Positions 52,088 to 60,593 of a DNA stretch of 64,000 bases are shown piece after piece. Numbering within the stretch: the stretch's first letter is position 1; each line of letters begins with the position of its first letter. Source of the stretch: Phycisphaerae bacterium (GTDB lineage: Bacteria; Planctomycetota; Phycisphaerae; UBA1845; Fen-1342); the NCBI GenBank assembly GCA_017999985.1, contig JAGNKU010000002.1:124001-188000 (forward strand), in the 5' to 3' direction. A program made the position numbers and the translations under genes. Below the pieces are notes generated by a model. That model was not told where the DNA came from. It made no database searches and worked only from the letters and a program-made list of their open reading frames with translations.

Positions 52088-53857
52088 TCATCCCGTCGAG
52101 TGCTGGTCGGAGCGGTACAGGGCCGCAACGCCCAGCGCGTTCAGCACATGATCCACACGCTGCATCGTCCGCTGGTGCAGGTCGGGACGGGCCAGGCTGG
52201 CGTATGCCAGGCCGGCCGTCGTGACCAGCGCCAACACGAGCGCGGCCAGCGTCGGGGCCCAGACGAGCCGCCCAATCAGCGTTCGGCGGCGCTCGCGCGG
52301 CGTGGGAATCACGCCAACACATTCGAGCACCGGGATTCCCAGCGTCCTGGTGACCTGTCCCATGGAGCGGAACGAGCGGTCGAAGAGTTCGGCCAGCGCC
52401 ACGGCCAGCGCCGCCGCCGCTAGACCCAGCCCCGAGCAGACCAGGAAGATCGACGCGACGCGCGGCTTGGTGGGCAGGGTCACGTTCTTCGGTTCTTCGA
52501 TCAGGCTGAACTGCGTGCCGCGCTCGCCGCTCTCTGCCGTCATGATGCGGTCCAGGCTCGCCAAGTGCGACTGCCACAGGCCAAGCTCGACCGCCCGGTC
52601 ACTGCGGCGTTCCCGCAACTGGCGGAGCTCGTCGCCGTTCTCCACGAGCTGCCCGTAGAGCGTGGTGAAGCGCGCGACGCGCGCGTCAACTTCCTCCCAC
52701 TGCCGTTTGGTCGCGTCGAGCTGGCGGCGCAGCGAATCCAGCTCCAGGCTGATGCGCAGTTGCTGGGCCTGCCACTCGCGCGGCACCGCGGTGACAGCCG
52801 GCGGCGTCTGCGCGACTGTTACGCTGTCCGGCGTCGGGGTCGCATCCACGAGCGTCCGGCGCAGGTCCTCCAGCGCCTCGAGTTGACCGAGCAGCCGCTT
52901 TACATCGGGATGCTCCATCGTCATCCGCCGCCCGGTGACCAGCTCCACCACCTGTGCCTTGACGCTCTCGATCCCCTTGCGCAGCACGGCGTCCGCCGGG
53001 TCGACGCCCGCGGGCACGACCAGCGCGGGGGCGGAGGACGTGGGGTCCGGCGGCAGCACGTAGTATTCCGGCGCCTCGACCAGGAACTGCTCGCGCGCGG
53101 CGATCTGCGCCTCCAGGTCCGCCTTGCGCTGCTGCACGTTGTTGCGTTCGGCGCGCAGGGCCTCCAGACGGCTGCCGACGGCCACGAGGTTCGTTGGGTC
53201 CAGGCCGGGGAACTCCTCGAAGTCGCGCTGCAGCGCCTGCTCCGTCTCGACAATCTCGCGCTGGATGCGCTCGACTTCCGACTTGAAGAAATCACGCGTG
53301 CTGGTCAGGATTTGGCGGATGCGCTCGCGCGTGTCCGTGATGTAATTGTCACGGATCGCGACGACAAACTGGCGCGCCATGCCGGGGTCATTCGCCACGC
53401 AGACGAGCTGGATCGTGTCCAGGCTGGCCGAACTCTGCAGGAGACCCACCGACGGCCGCAATCCGTGTTTGCCCAGCACGCCGTCGAGCGCGCGCCGCTC
53501 CGTCTCGGACAGCGCCCCCGTGCCCGCGTCGGTCTCGGGTGGCAGCAGTCCGGCGGTCACGGCCGCCTTGAGCAACGCCCGCGACCCGATCATGTCCATC
53601 GTCAGGGTCGTTTTCATGTGGCTGAAGCTGTAGGGCGAATTGCTCTGGATGAGGTTCTGGAGGACCGCATCGTCGCGCCGCTCGAACAGCGTGGTCGCGG
53701 TGTACTCGCGCGGCAGGAACTGGCTGTACCAGAAGGCGGCCGAGCCGACGACCGACAGCCCGATCAGGGCCAGCCGCCAGCGGTGCCGGATGATGCGCAG
53801 ACACCCGCTGAGAGTGTTGCGCAGGTCCTCGAACGCCTGGCCTTGCTGATTCGTCAT
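52088..53857 (-). CDS. Wzz/GNVR-type polysaccharide chain-length determinant
   Basis: A 589-residue inner-membrane protein: one helix near the N-terminus (about 26-45), a long periplasmic part with coiled coils (about 175-260 and 400-470) and two helices near the C-terminus (about 500-520 and 545-565). REYTATTLFERRDD and IEEPKNVTLPTKPR are the usual family edges, the latter a P-rich motif before the second helix. Such proteins set glycan chain length and activate the BY-kinase, which is encoded 9 nt downstream. ATG 53857 is used; the frame to 54031 overlaps the export-protein gene. Confidence 0.9.
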   Translation of the reverse strand: MTNQQGQAFEDLRNTLSGCLRIIRHRWRLALIGLSVVGSAAFWYSQFLPREYTATTLFERRDDAVLQNLIQSNSPYSFSHMKTTLTMDMIGSRALLKAAVTAGLLPPETDAGTGALSETERRALDGVLGKHGLRPSVGLLQSSASLDTIQLVCVANDPGMARQFVVAIRDNYITDTRERIRQILTSTRDFFKSEVERIQREIVETEQALQRDFEEFPGLDPTNLVAVGSRLEALRAERNNVQQRKADLEAQIAAREQFLVEAPEYYVLPPDPTSSAPALVVPAGVDPADAVLRKGIESVKAQVVELVTGRRMTMEHPDVKRLLGQLEALEDLRRTLVDATPTPDSVTVAQTPPAVTAVPREWQAQQLRISLELDSLRRQLDATKRQWEEVDARVARFTTLYGQLVENGDELRQLRERRSDRAVELGLWQSHLASLDRIMTAESGERGTQFSLIEEPKNVTLPTKPRVASIFLVCSGLGLAAAALAVALAELFDRSFRSMGQVTRTLGIPVLECVGVIPTPRERRRTLIGRLVWAPTLAALVLALVTTAGLAYASLARPDLHQRTMQRVDHVLNALGVAALYRSDQHSTG

Positions 53858-53868
53858 GCGCGCCGTCG

Positions 53869-54690
53869 TCAATAACGTGGCCACTGCGTGCGGCGTCGGT
53901 CGCCATCGTCGCCCGACCCGAACTCGTCCTCGTACGCGTGCGTCGCCGTCATCGGACCGGCCGGCAGCGTGTACGCACTCATCAACGGCCCCACGGGGTA
54001 CAGCACTTCGCGAATCCGGTGCCCGACCCACGCCATCGGCGTCGGCGGCACTTCGATCACGTCGCCTTCCTGAAGCAGGATGTCGTTCGTCAGGTCGCCG
54101 CGCTTCGTGATGTCATCGAGGTTCACCGTGATCGTGCGGGCCTCGCCGTCCTTGGCCGACGGGCGGGTCAGCTTGATCTGCGAACGCCAGGCCAGGAACG
54201 TCGGCTGCGCTTCGGCCAGCGCCTTCAGCAGCGTGTCGCGCCCCGTGTACAGGCGCGGCCCGGGACTGCCCACTTCGCCGAAGATGTAGAAGTACTTGCT
54301 GCGGTAGCCGACCACCTCGACCATCACATCCGGCTCGACGTAGTAGCGGCTCAGCAGCGACTTCAGTTTCGCCGCGATCTCCCCGGTCGTCAGGCCGGCC
54401 ACATCCACCTCGCCCAGCAGTCGCAGCACGATCTTGCCGTCCGGCCGAAGCGTCTGCGAAGCACCATCCAGCTCGGGGACGTCCGCGGAGTGGATCGCGA
54501 CCGTGTCCGGCGGGCGCACCACGTACGAGCCCGAGGACACTTCGACTTCGTGCGATCGCAGGAAATTGCTGCGCTGTCCGTGCGTCGAGGCGCAACCGGT
54601 CGTCCAAAGCGCAGCGCTCAGAGTCAGCCAACTCGCGTACCGCAGGCGTCGCGCGGCAGTCCGCGGGATTCGGCGGCAAGACGCAACCAT
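53869..54690 (-). CDS. Polysaccharide export outer-membrane lipoprotein (Wza/PES family)
   Basis: A 273-residue lipoprotein: signal with WTTGC (Cys33), a Poly_export domain (YVVRPPDTVAIHSADVPELDG...LRPDGKIVLRLLGEVDVAGLTTGEIAAKL) and an SLBB-like domain (FYIFGEVGSPGPRLYTGRDTLLKALAEA). LLQEGDVIEVPPTPM follows. Wza-type proteins form the outer-membrane channel for capsule or EPS. It is the first gene of the minus-strand export operon. The C-terminal tail (about 235-273) is charged and unlike Wza's membrane helix, so the pore may be formed differently. ATG 54690 is set by AGGGA and the lipobox. Confidence 0.9.
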   Translation of the reverse strand: MVASCRRIPRTAARRLRYASWLTLSAALWTTGCASTHGQRSNFLRSHEVEVSSGSYVVRPPDTVAIHSADVPELDGASQTLRPDGKIVLRLLGEVDVAGLTTGEIAAKLKSLLSRYYVEPDVMVEVVGYRSKYFYIFGEVGSPGPRLYTGRDTLLKALAEAQPTFLAWRSQIKLTRPSAKDGEARTITVNLDDITKRGDLTNDILLQEGDVIEVPPTPMAWVGHRIREVLYPVGPLMSAYTLPAGPMTATHAYEDEFGSGDDGDRRRTQWPRY

Positions 54691-54934
54691 CGAATGGTCC
54701 CTTAGCTTCCTGTAGCCACGTTGGCTCACACCAGTTTCCGGCCGTCCGTGGCCACGCTCCGCGCCTCCTGCCAACGCAGTTATCGACCGATTCCCGCTTC
54801 GCATAAAACATGGTCCGCGAAGAAGTAACGACACGGTTATCGGAAGTCGAGCGCCACACCGCGGCGGAGTTCGTCTTCGCTTTCAGCGCCTCCCGAACCT
54901 AGCCGATAACAGAGGTGTTGCCGGGGGATGCGCA
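54691..54934. promoter_or_regulatory. Divergent intergenic region between export operon and ExeA-like ATPase
   Basis: 244 nt with no gene; it must carry the promoters for both transcription units. Three copies of GTTATCG occur: GTTATCGA (54779-54786), GTTATCGG (54836-54843) and its inverted form CCGATAAC (54903-54910). The last two are an inverted pair 59 nt apart and could be operator half-sites. No clear sigma-54 or sigma-70 box is found. Confidence 0.45.
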
Positions 54935-56089
54935 GTGGCGGCGATGGAAACGTATCGGTTCTTTGGCTTGAACGCGGCCCCCTTCGACGGCCAGCCCGAC
55001 CCGCGCTTCTTCCATGCCACCACCTCCCATGCCGAGTCGCTCGCCACGCTCCAGTACGCGCTGCATACCGGCAAGACCTGCACCGTCGTGGTCGGTGAAT
55101 CCGGGTCCGGTAAAACGCTGCTCGGTCGCCTTCTCACCCAGACCGCCCCGCGGCGGACGGCGCTGCTCTGGCTGCATGGCATCGGGCAGCCCAAGGGCGA
55201 GACGCGCGTCACGGTGTGCCCGCCCGGCAACCCCACGCAGAACAACGCCTTTCAAGCCAAGAACGTCACCGAGACCACGCTGGCTGACTGGACACGGACC
55301 AATCTGCGCACACACCACGGCACGGTCGTCATCGCGGACAACGCCGACAGCCTGCGCCCCCACAACTGGGAAGACCTGCTCGCTCTCGCGACGCGCGAGG
55401 TCCGCACGCCCAAGCCGGTCAACCTCATCCTGCTCGGCCTCCCCACCCTGCTCGACGTGCTCGCGGCGCCCACCTTGCTCCGGCTGCACCGCCGGGTGTT
55501 TCGAACCTGCCACCTGGCACGGCTCGCGGAGGCGGAGGTGGACACCTACATTCGCCACCGCCTGAATGTGGCCGGCGGGACGACGATAGATATCTTCACG
55601 CCGGACGCAGTGAACCTGATCCACCGGTTCTCCGCGGGCAACCCGGCTCTCGTGAATCAGCTATGCGACAATGCGATGGTGGACGCATTCAGCGAAGACC
55701 GTCGCCTGATCGACGCGCGGCACATCGTTGCCAGCGTGCACGCGATCACCGGCGGTACGTCCCGCAAGCGTCGCAGCCTCCCGACCCCGCGGCTCGTCCG
55801 CCCGGTGCCGATCAAGGTGCGCGCGGTAGCCCTGCCGTCGCGGCCGCCGGCGAAACTGCAACCCATCACGCGCGCCGTATCCACCGCACTCGCGACCGAG
55901 CGCATGGACCGCGTGGCGCAGCTCTGCAAGATGGCGCCCATCGTCACCTATGCCCCGCTGGATGACCGTCTGCGCAGTCTGGAAGCGCGTCTGGCCGAGG
56001 CACTCACGCGCGTTCGCGAGGCACGTCAGCGGCCCGCCGCGCTATCGGCCGCACCGCTTGACGTGGCCGTCGAAGACCCCGCGGGCTAG
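54935..56089 (+). CDS. ExeA/GspA-like AAA ATPase, PEP-CTERM locus type
   Basis: A 384-residue ATPase of the AAA_22 class. METYRFFGLNAAPFDGQPDPRFF is the typical ExeA start; Walker A is VVGESGSGKT (Lys60), Walker B VVIADNAD, with NLILLGLP as sensor side. The family member in exosortase loci is TIGR03015. It lacks the C-terminal peptidoglycan-binding domain and transmembrane helix of ExeA/GspA; instead there is a basic Pro-rich stretch and a short coiled coil (about 335-365). GTG 54935 and ATG 54944 (METY) are both possible starts. It is divergent from the export operon and co-directional with the ABC permease. Confidence 0.86.
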   Translation: MAAMETYRFFGLNAAPFDGQPDPRFFHATTSHAESLATLQYALHTGKTCTVVVGESGSGKTLLGRLLTQTAPRRTALLWLHGIGQPKGETRVTVCPPGNPTQNNAFQAKNVTETTLADWTRTNLRTHHGTVVIADNADSLRPHNWEDLLALATREVRTPKPVNLILLGLPTLLDVLAAPTLLRLHRRVFRTCHLARLAEAEVDTYIRHRLNVAGGTTIDIFTPDAVNLIHRFSAGNPALVNQLCDNAMVDAFSEDRRLIDARHIVASVHAITGGTSRKRRSLPTPRLVRPVPIKVRAVALPSRPPAKLQPITRAVSTALATERMDRVAQLCKMAPIVTYAPLDDRLRSLEARLAEALTRVREARQRPAALSAAPLDVAVEDPAG

Positions 56090-56100
56090 CGAGGGCGCAC

Positions 56101-56952
56101 GTGGCTGACTTTCCCGCGTCAGACTACCCCCGTCCGGCATGCACGGTCATCCAAGCCACGCAGGCGAGCCCGCTCATCGAGCTGCGCGAGCTGTGGCGCT
56201 TTCGCGAACTGCTCGGGTTTCTGGCGTGGCGCGACATCCGCGTACGCTACCGCCAGACGCTGCTGGGCGCGGCCTGGGCACTCCTCGAGCCCCTCATCAA
56301 CGTCGTCCTGTTCACACTGCTGTTCAACCGGCTGGCCGGCCTGGACTCCGGTGCCATCCCCTATCCGCTCTACTGCTATGCCGCGCTGGTGCTGTGGAGC
56401 TTCTTCGGGCGCGCGTTACGCACGACAACCATCAGCCTCGTCGCCAATGCCGGGCTGATCACGAAGGCGTACTTTCCGCGGCTCGTGCTTCCGCTCGCCG
56501 GACAACTGGCCACGCTGATCGATTTCGGCTGCGCGTTGCTCGTGTACTTTGTGTTAATGGCTCACTACGGTGTCGCTCCCGGACTGGCCTTCCTGACCGT
56601 GCCGCTCTGGGTCTTGCTTGCCGCGGTAAATGCTCTGGGAGTGGGCCTCATCTTGGCCGCGATCAATGTCCGCTATCGCGACATCTCCCAGGCCGTACCG
56701 TTCATGACGCAGATCTGGATGTTCGCGACGCCCGTGGCGTACCCGCTGAGCGCGATCCCGGCGCCGTGGCAGTCCCTATACGAGCTGAACCCCATGGTCG
56801 GCGTGGTCGAGGGCATGCGTTGGGCGCTTCTACCCGGCTACAGTTTCGACCCGGTGCTGCTCGCACCCAGCGTGCTCGTGGGCGCTGGCTTGCTGGTCGC
56901 CGGCCTCGCGTGGTTCCGTTGGGCCCAGCGGCGCTTCGCGGACATCGTCTGA
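56101..56952 (+). CDS. ABC-2 type polysaccharide export permease (Wzm-like), no ATPase neighbour
   Basis: A 283-residue inner-membrane permease with six helices. FLAWRDIRVRYRQTLLGAAWALLEPL is the typical TagG/Wzm start; AAINVRYRDISQAVPFMTQIWMFATPVAYP and LNPMVGVVEGMRWALL are characteristic of this family. It exports polyprenyl-linked glycans together with an ABC ATPase (Wzt/TagH). No ATPase follows: the next 370 nt hold no gene and the following genes are on the other strand. GTG 56101 starts 11 nt after the ATPase-like gene. Confidence 0.9.
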   Translation: MADFPASDYPRPACTVIQATQASPLIELRELWRFRELLGFLAWRDIRVRYRQTLLGAAWALLEPLINVVLFTLLFNRLAGLDSGAIPYPLYCYAALVLWSFFGRALRTTTISLVANAGLITKAYFPRLVLPLAGQLATLIDFGCALLVYFVLMAHYGVAPGLAFLTVPLWVLLAAVNALGVGLILAAINVRYRDISQAVPFMTQIWMFATPVAYPLSAIPAPWQSLYELNPMVGVVEGMRWALLPGYSFDPVLLAPSVLVGAGLLVAGLAWFRWAQRRFADIV

Positions 56953-57120
56953 CCTGTCAACCAGGCATGCTCCCCAGACAGACAGGTTGCCCAGCCGAGA
57001 AATCCCGCCTGGGCAACCCTCCAGCTTCACGCCGGATCGGACGCTTCATGGTCCAGTCTACGAACGCCGTCGGCGGCCAGTACTCACGTCCCCCCGTCGC
57101 GAAGTCCAGCCGCGGCGGGC
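56953..57120. other. Intergenic region with a long inverted repeat
   Basis: The 370-nt gap 56953-57322 holds no gene. Its first part contains a perfect 10-bp stem GGTTGCCCAG / CTGGGCAACC (56985-57018, 14-nt loop), 32 nt after the permease stop. It lacks a T tract, so it may be a 3'-end hairpin. The remainder to 57322 holds the minus-strand terminator at 57121-57164 and AT-richer sequence with nothing else recognisable. Confidence 0.5.
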
Positions 57121-57164
57121 ACAAAAAAAACAGCGTCCAGATCCCTATTCCCGTCTGGACGCTG
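57121..57164 (-). terminator. Rho-independent terminator for the aspS transcription unit
   Basis: Read on the minus strand, a perfect 11-bp stem CAGCGTCCAGA / TCTGGACGCTG with a 12-nt loop is followed directly by TTTTTTTTGT. It lies about 160 nt after the small membrane protein gene that follows aspS and is the strongest terminator in the window. Confidence 0.9.
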
Positions 57165-57322
57165 CCCCTGGCCCCGGGCCAAAAGGCTCGGTCTACCAAG
57201 ATACGAACGACAACGCTTTCAGAATCTAACCTGAAATTATAGAATGTTTCAATTCAGTCATCCGCAACCGCTCCCGGTCGCGTGCCGCCCCCCGCCCCGC
57301 TTCATAATCCAGCGTCTGCCAC

Positions 57323-57601
57323 TTACGGCTTCAGCGATGCCGGCTTGACGGCCGGCTCTTTCTTGGCGGCCGCCTGGAGGTCACGAATTTCGCGGAGCAG
57401 CGTGACGGCTTCGGCGAGCTTCTGATTGGACGCTTTCAGCTCCGAGATCATCTCGATCCGTTGCTGTCCGCTATCGGGCACCTGGCCATAGGCCCGGGGT
57501 GGGTCCGCGAGGCTCTGCCAGAGCAGCCCGGCAGCCATCACGGTCAGGCCGCCGCCGACGTACGCCGACCACAAGCGGCCCCTTCTGGTGAATGTAGACA
57601 T
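57323..57601 (-). CDS. Small single-pass membrane protein
   Basis: A 92-residue protein of unknown function: a short basic N-terminus (MSTFTRRGRLW), one transmembrane helix (about 12-30), then a periplasmic part with a predicted short coiled coil (ISELKASNQKLAEAVTLLREIRDL broken by no Pro) and a Lys/Pro-rich end. AAGGAG stands before ATG 57601, which favours this over the longer frame from 57709 that overlaps aspS. It follows aspS by 20 nt and should be co-transcribed. Confidence 0.65.
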   Translation of the reverse strand: MSTFTRRGRLWSAYVGGGLTVMAAGLLWQSLADPPRAYGQVPDSGQQRIEMISELKASNQKLAEAVTLLREIRDLQAAAKKEPAVKPASLKP

Positions 57602-57621
57602 GTGTGCTCCTTGCGCGGTGC

Positions 57622-59418
57622 TCATGGTTTCGGTGGGGTTGCGGCGCGCAGCCCGAGCTCGTCGAGCTGATCCTGCGCGACGGGACTCGGGGCCCCGGTC
57701 AGCAGACACGTGGCCCGCGCGGTCTTCGGAAAAGCGATCACTTCGCGCAGGCTTTGCAGCCCACCCAGCAGCATGACGATCCGGTCCAGACCCAGCGCCA
57801 GCCCCCCGTGGGGCGGCGGACCGTATGCGAGCGCGTTCAGCAGAAAGCCGAACCGCGCCTGTTGCTCCTCCGGCGACATCTGCAGCATCCTGAAGACGCG
57901 CTGCTGCACGTCCGCGCGGTGGATACGCACGCTGCCGCCGCCGATCTCCACGCCGTTCAACACCACGTCGTATGCCTTTGCGCGAGCCTTGCCCGGCTCC
58001 ACGTCAAACGTCGCGACATCCTCGTCGCGCGGCGACGTGAACGGGTGATGCACAGCGTACCAACGCCCGTCCTCGGGGTGGAATTCAAACATCGGGAAAT
58101 CGACCACCCACAGGAAGTTCCACAGCCCGGACGGAATCAGGTTCTTGCGTCTGGCCACGGTCTCTCGCAGCCACGCGAGGTGGCGGCACACATCGGCCTC
58201 CGGACCGGCGGCGAAGAACAGGACGTCGCCCGGTGCCGCCCCCGTCGCCGCGACCAGTTCGCCGATCGTCTCCGGGGTGAAGAACTTGGCGATGCCGGTC
58301 TGGAGGACCAGCTTGCCGCCCTCGTCGGCCACCTTCACCAGCGGCAGGCCGCCGGCGCCGATCCCCTTCATGTCTTCCGCCAGCGTGTCGGTCTCTTTGC
58401 GTGTCATGGCTCCGCCGCCGGGAACCCGGATGCAGCGGACCACGCCCTGCTTGGCCAGTGCCTCGGTGAACACGCCGAACGTGGTCTTCTGGGCGATGGC
58501 GGACACGTCCTTGATCCGCAGGTCGTAGCGCGTGTCGGGACGGTCGATGCCGTATTCGCGCATGGCCTGGTCATACGTCATGCGCGGCATGGGCAGCGGA
58601 ATCTCCACGCCGAGCGTGGTGCGCATGATGCGCGCCAGGCAGCCTTCGACGACGTGCATGACGTCCGCGGGCTGCACGAACGACATCTCCATGTCGAGCT
58701 GCGTGAACTCCGGCTGGCGGTCCGCCCGCAGGTCCTCGTCGCGGAAACAGCGTACGATCTGCACGTAGCGGTCGAAACCGCTCATCATCAGCAGTTGCTT
58801 GAAGAGCTGCGGCGACTGCGGCAGCGCGTAGAACCAGCCCGGGTTGATCCGCGAGGGCACGAGGTAGTCGCGCGCCCCTTCCGGCGTGCTCTTCGTCAGG
58901 AACGGCGTCTCGATCTCGACGAAACCCTGCTCGTCGAAGTAGTCGCGAATGGTCTTGGCAATGCGATGCCGCAGCAGCAGTGCCTGCTGCATCGGCCGGC
59001 GGCGCAGGTCGAGGAAGCGGTACTGCAAGCGCGTCTCCTCGTTGGTGTCGATCTCGTCCGCCAGCTCGAAGACCGGCGTCTCCGACGCGCTGAGGATGTC
59101 GACTTCGCGCACCTCGATCTCGATGGCGCCCGTCTGCATCTTCGGGTTGACCAGCCCCTCCGGGCGCGGCACGACGAGCCCGCGGACAGCGATGCAGAAC
59201 TCCGTCCGCAGCTTGCCGGCGGTCGCGTGGCTCTGCGGGTCGGTTTCCGGGTTGAACTTGAGCTGCACCAGCCCCGTGCGGTCGCGCAGGTCCACGAATA
59301 CCATGCCGCCGTGGTCGCGGCGGACATGCACCCAGCCGCAGAGCAGGATCGACTGACCGACGCGGTCGAGCCCCACGTCGCCACAGTAGCAGGTGCGTTG
59401 GTTGTACGGCAAAGCCAC
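57622..59418 (-). CDS. aspS: Aspartyl-tRNA synthetase (AspRS), class II
   Basis: A 598-residue enzyme, the usual length for the bacterial type. N-terminal OB-fold anticodon domain (GWVHVRRDHGGMVFVDLRDRTG), class II motif 2 (FRDEDLRADRQPEFTQLDME), a GAD insert (about 290-420) and motif 3 (GLALGLDRIVMLL). It charges tRNA-Asp; bacterial enzymes with this domain may be discriminating or may also charge tRNA-Asn, which the sequence alone does not settle. GTG 59418 is the likely start, with AGGAGAT before it; the frame to 59646 has no family similarity. Confidence 0.97.
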   Translation of the reverse strand: MALPYNQRTCYCGDVGLDRVGQSILLCGWVHVRRDHGGMVFVDLRDRTGLVQLKFNPETDPQSHATAGKLRTEFCIAVRGLVVPRPEGLVNPKMQTGAIEIEVREVDILSASETPVFELADEIDTNEETRLQYRFLDLRRRPMQQALLLRHRIAKTIRDYFDEQGFVEIETPFLTKSTPEGARDYLVPSRINPGWFYALPQSPQLFKQLLMMSGFDRYVQIVRCFRDEDLRADRQPEFTQLDMEMSFVQPADVMHVVEGCLARIMRTTLGVEIPLPMPRMTYDQAMREYGIDRPDTRYDLRIKDVSAIAQKTTFGVFTEALAKQGVVRCIRVPGGGAMTRKETDTLAEDMKGIGAGGLPLVKVADEGGKLVLQTGIAKFFTPETIGELVAATGAAPGDVLFFAAGPEADVCRHLAWLRETVARRKNLIPSGLWNFLWVVDFPMFEFHPEDGRWYAVHHPFTSPRDEDVATFDVEPGKARAKAYDVVLNGVEIGGGSVRIHRADVQQRVFRMLQMSPEEQQARFGFLLNALAYGPPPHGGLALGLDRIVMLLGGLQSLREVIAFPKTARATCLLTGAPSPVAQDQLDELGLRAATPPKP

Positions 59419-59756
59419 GGCTATCTCCTCATAGGTCGCGCAGCAACCGCGAGATGCTATCCGTGACGCGCGGCGCGCGTCAAAGGTCGCCGGATTTACG
59501 GACCGGGCGCCCTTTGCGCCCGCCGGCCCCCTCTGCCGCGTATGAAATCTTTCGCGGCGCCCTGTTGCAGTCGGCCCCGGGCCGCTACAATCCTGACGGT
59601 TGGTTTGCTGACTCAGGTCGTACGCGATGCTGCACTTGTCCCGCACCTCCTAGATCACCCGCCTACCTTCTCGGCCGGAACTGCGGCCGCTTTCACATGC
59701 GATCCTGAAAGCGAAACAGTGGGTCGCCAAAAGCGTTATCGGAAGAGAGCAACGCA
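59419..59756 (+). promoter_or_regulatory. Intergenic region with promoter candidate and long leader of the RRM gene
   Basis: 338 nt without a gene between divergent aspS and the RRM gene. TTGCAG (59565-59570) and TACAAT (59586-59591), 15 nt apart, form a plausible sigma-70 promoter for the RRM gene. That would give a leader of about 160 nt, which contains a CTTTCA...TGAAAG hairpin near 59690-59711 and GTTATCGG at 59735. Long structured leaders are common for cold-shock-type RNA-binding proteins; this is inference. Confidence 0.45.
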
Positions 59757-60050
59757 ATGGGTAAGAAACTGTATGTGGGGAACCTGGGCTACAATGTCAC
59801 GAGTGCTGATCTCGAGCAGCTTTTCGCGGCCCACGGTTCGGTGCAGAGCGCACAAGTCATCGAAGACCGCGACACCCGTCGCAGCAAGGGCTTCGGTTTC
59901 ATCGAGATGAGCACGGACGAGGAAGCCCGCAATGCCATCGCCGCACTCAACGGCCGGGACCATGACGGTCGGGCGCTGACGGTCAACGAGGCCAAGCCGC
60001 GTGAGAACCGCGTCGGGGGCGGCGGCCGCGGCGGCTACGGCCGGCGCTAG
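59757..60050 (+). CDS. RRM-domain RNA-binding protein, glycine-rich tail
   Basis: A 97-residue protein with one RNA-recognition motif. RNP2 is LYVGNLGY (about 5-12) and RNP1 is SKGFGFIEM (about 43-51), with the aromatic residues that stack on RNA. The C-terminus is Gly/Arg-rich (GGGGRGGYGRR). Similar proteins in cyanobacteria and Planctomycetes are cold- or stress-responsive RNA chaperones. GGAAGAG lies before ATG 59757. Confidence 0.93.
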   Translation: MGKKLYVGNLGYNVTSADLEQLFAAHGSVQSAQVIEDRDTRRSKGFGFIEMSTDEEARNAIAALNGRDHDGRALTVNEAKPRENRVGGGGRGGYGRR

Positions 60051-60134
60051 CCAGCTTCGCGCATACCGCATGGTCCGCCGTGCGGTCGCGGCTGAGCAGC
60101 GGACCACACCCACGTGAGGTCCGCCGGACTTTGC

Positions 60135-60170
60135 AGCGGGAGCCTCCACGACCCGTGGACGGCTCCCGCT
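60135..60170 (+). terminator. Strong hairpin behind the RRM gene
   Basis: AGCGGGAGCC-TCCACG-ACC-CGTGGA-C-GGCTCCCGCT forms a 16-bp stem with a single bulged C and a 3-nt loop, followed by ATCTTCGTCT. It lies about 85 nt after the RRM stop and 60 nt before the next gene. The tail has few T residues, so it may be only a weak intrinsic terminator. Confidence 0.65.
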
Positions 60171-60229
60171 ATCTTCGTCTGGTCGCCGGGGCGGCAGCGA
60201 AACCGCACACGGCGACATCGGAGAATTGG

Positions 60230-60436
60230 ATGCCTGCGAAGTACCCGAACAAGTGGAACGTGCCGAAGCTCTGGCGCTTACGCGGCAAGGCACCGGATGG
60301 TGTCACCGTCACACTTGGGCGCTACGCAACTGCCGAAGAGGCCGAAGCAGATTGTCAGAAGCACGCGGCCGAGGGAGAGTACCGCGACTTGGCCATCCAA
60401 GCCATCGAACCTCCGCCCCAGCCGCTGACGGCCTGA
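60230..60436 (+). CDS. Small protein of unknown function
   Basis: A 68-residue hydrophilic protein starting MPAKYPNKWNVPKLWRL. No membrane segment or known motif is seen; the middle (VTLGRYATAEEAEADCQKHAAEG) would form a strand and an amphipathic helix and is reminiscent of SPOR-like or DUF-type small folds, but I cannot assign it. GGAG stands 7 nt before ATG 60230, which supports translation. It lies between the RRM gene and a sigma factor gene. Confidence 0.55.
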   Translation: MPAKYPNKWNVPKLWRLRGKAPDGVTVTLGRYATAEEAEADCQKHAAEGEYRDLAIQAIEPPPQPLTA

Positions 60437-60593
60437 CTCGTGATGATCTGAGCAGCACGCTGCTCCGTCCCCTCCTTCCTGATTCGCCCGTCCGACGGCA
60501 AAACTCGCGACATTTATCGCTGCGCGTGTGGACAGAATCCACCCTCCGGCCACTATTGCGGTAGATGGCCATCTTCCAGACGGAGGTGCCGGC

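Noticed and set aside
56985-57018. 10-bp inverted repeat considered as an intrinsic terminator of the permease gene
   Set aside because: The stem is perfect but no T tract follows on either strand; it is listed only as a hairpin in an intergenic region.
57604-59466. Open frame of 620 codons antisense to aspS
   Set aside because: It mirrors aspS codon by codon; the sense strand has all class II synthetase motifs. The antisense product is compositionally biased and has no motif.
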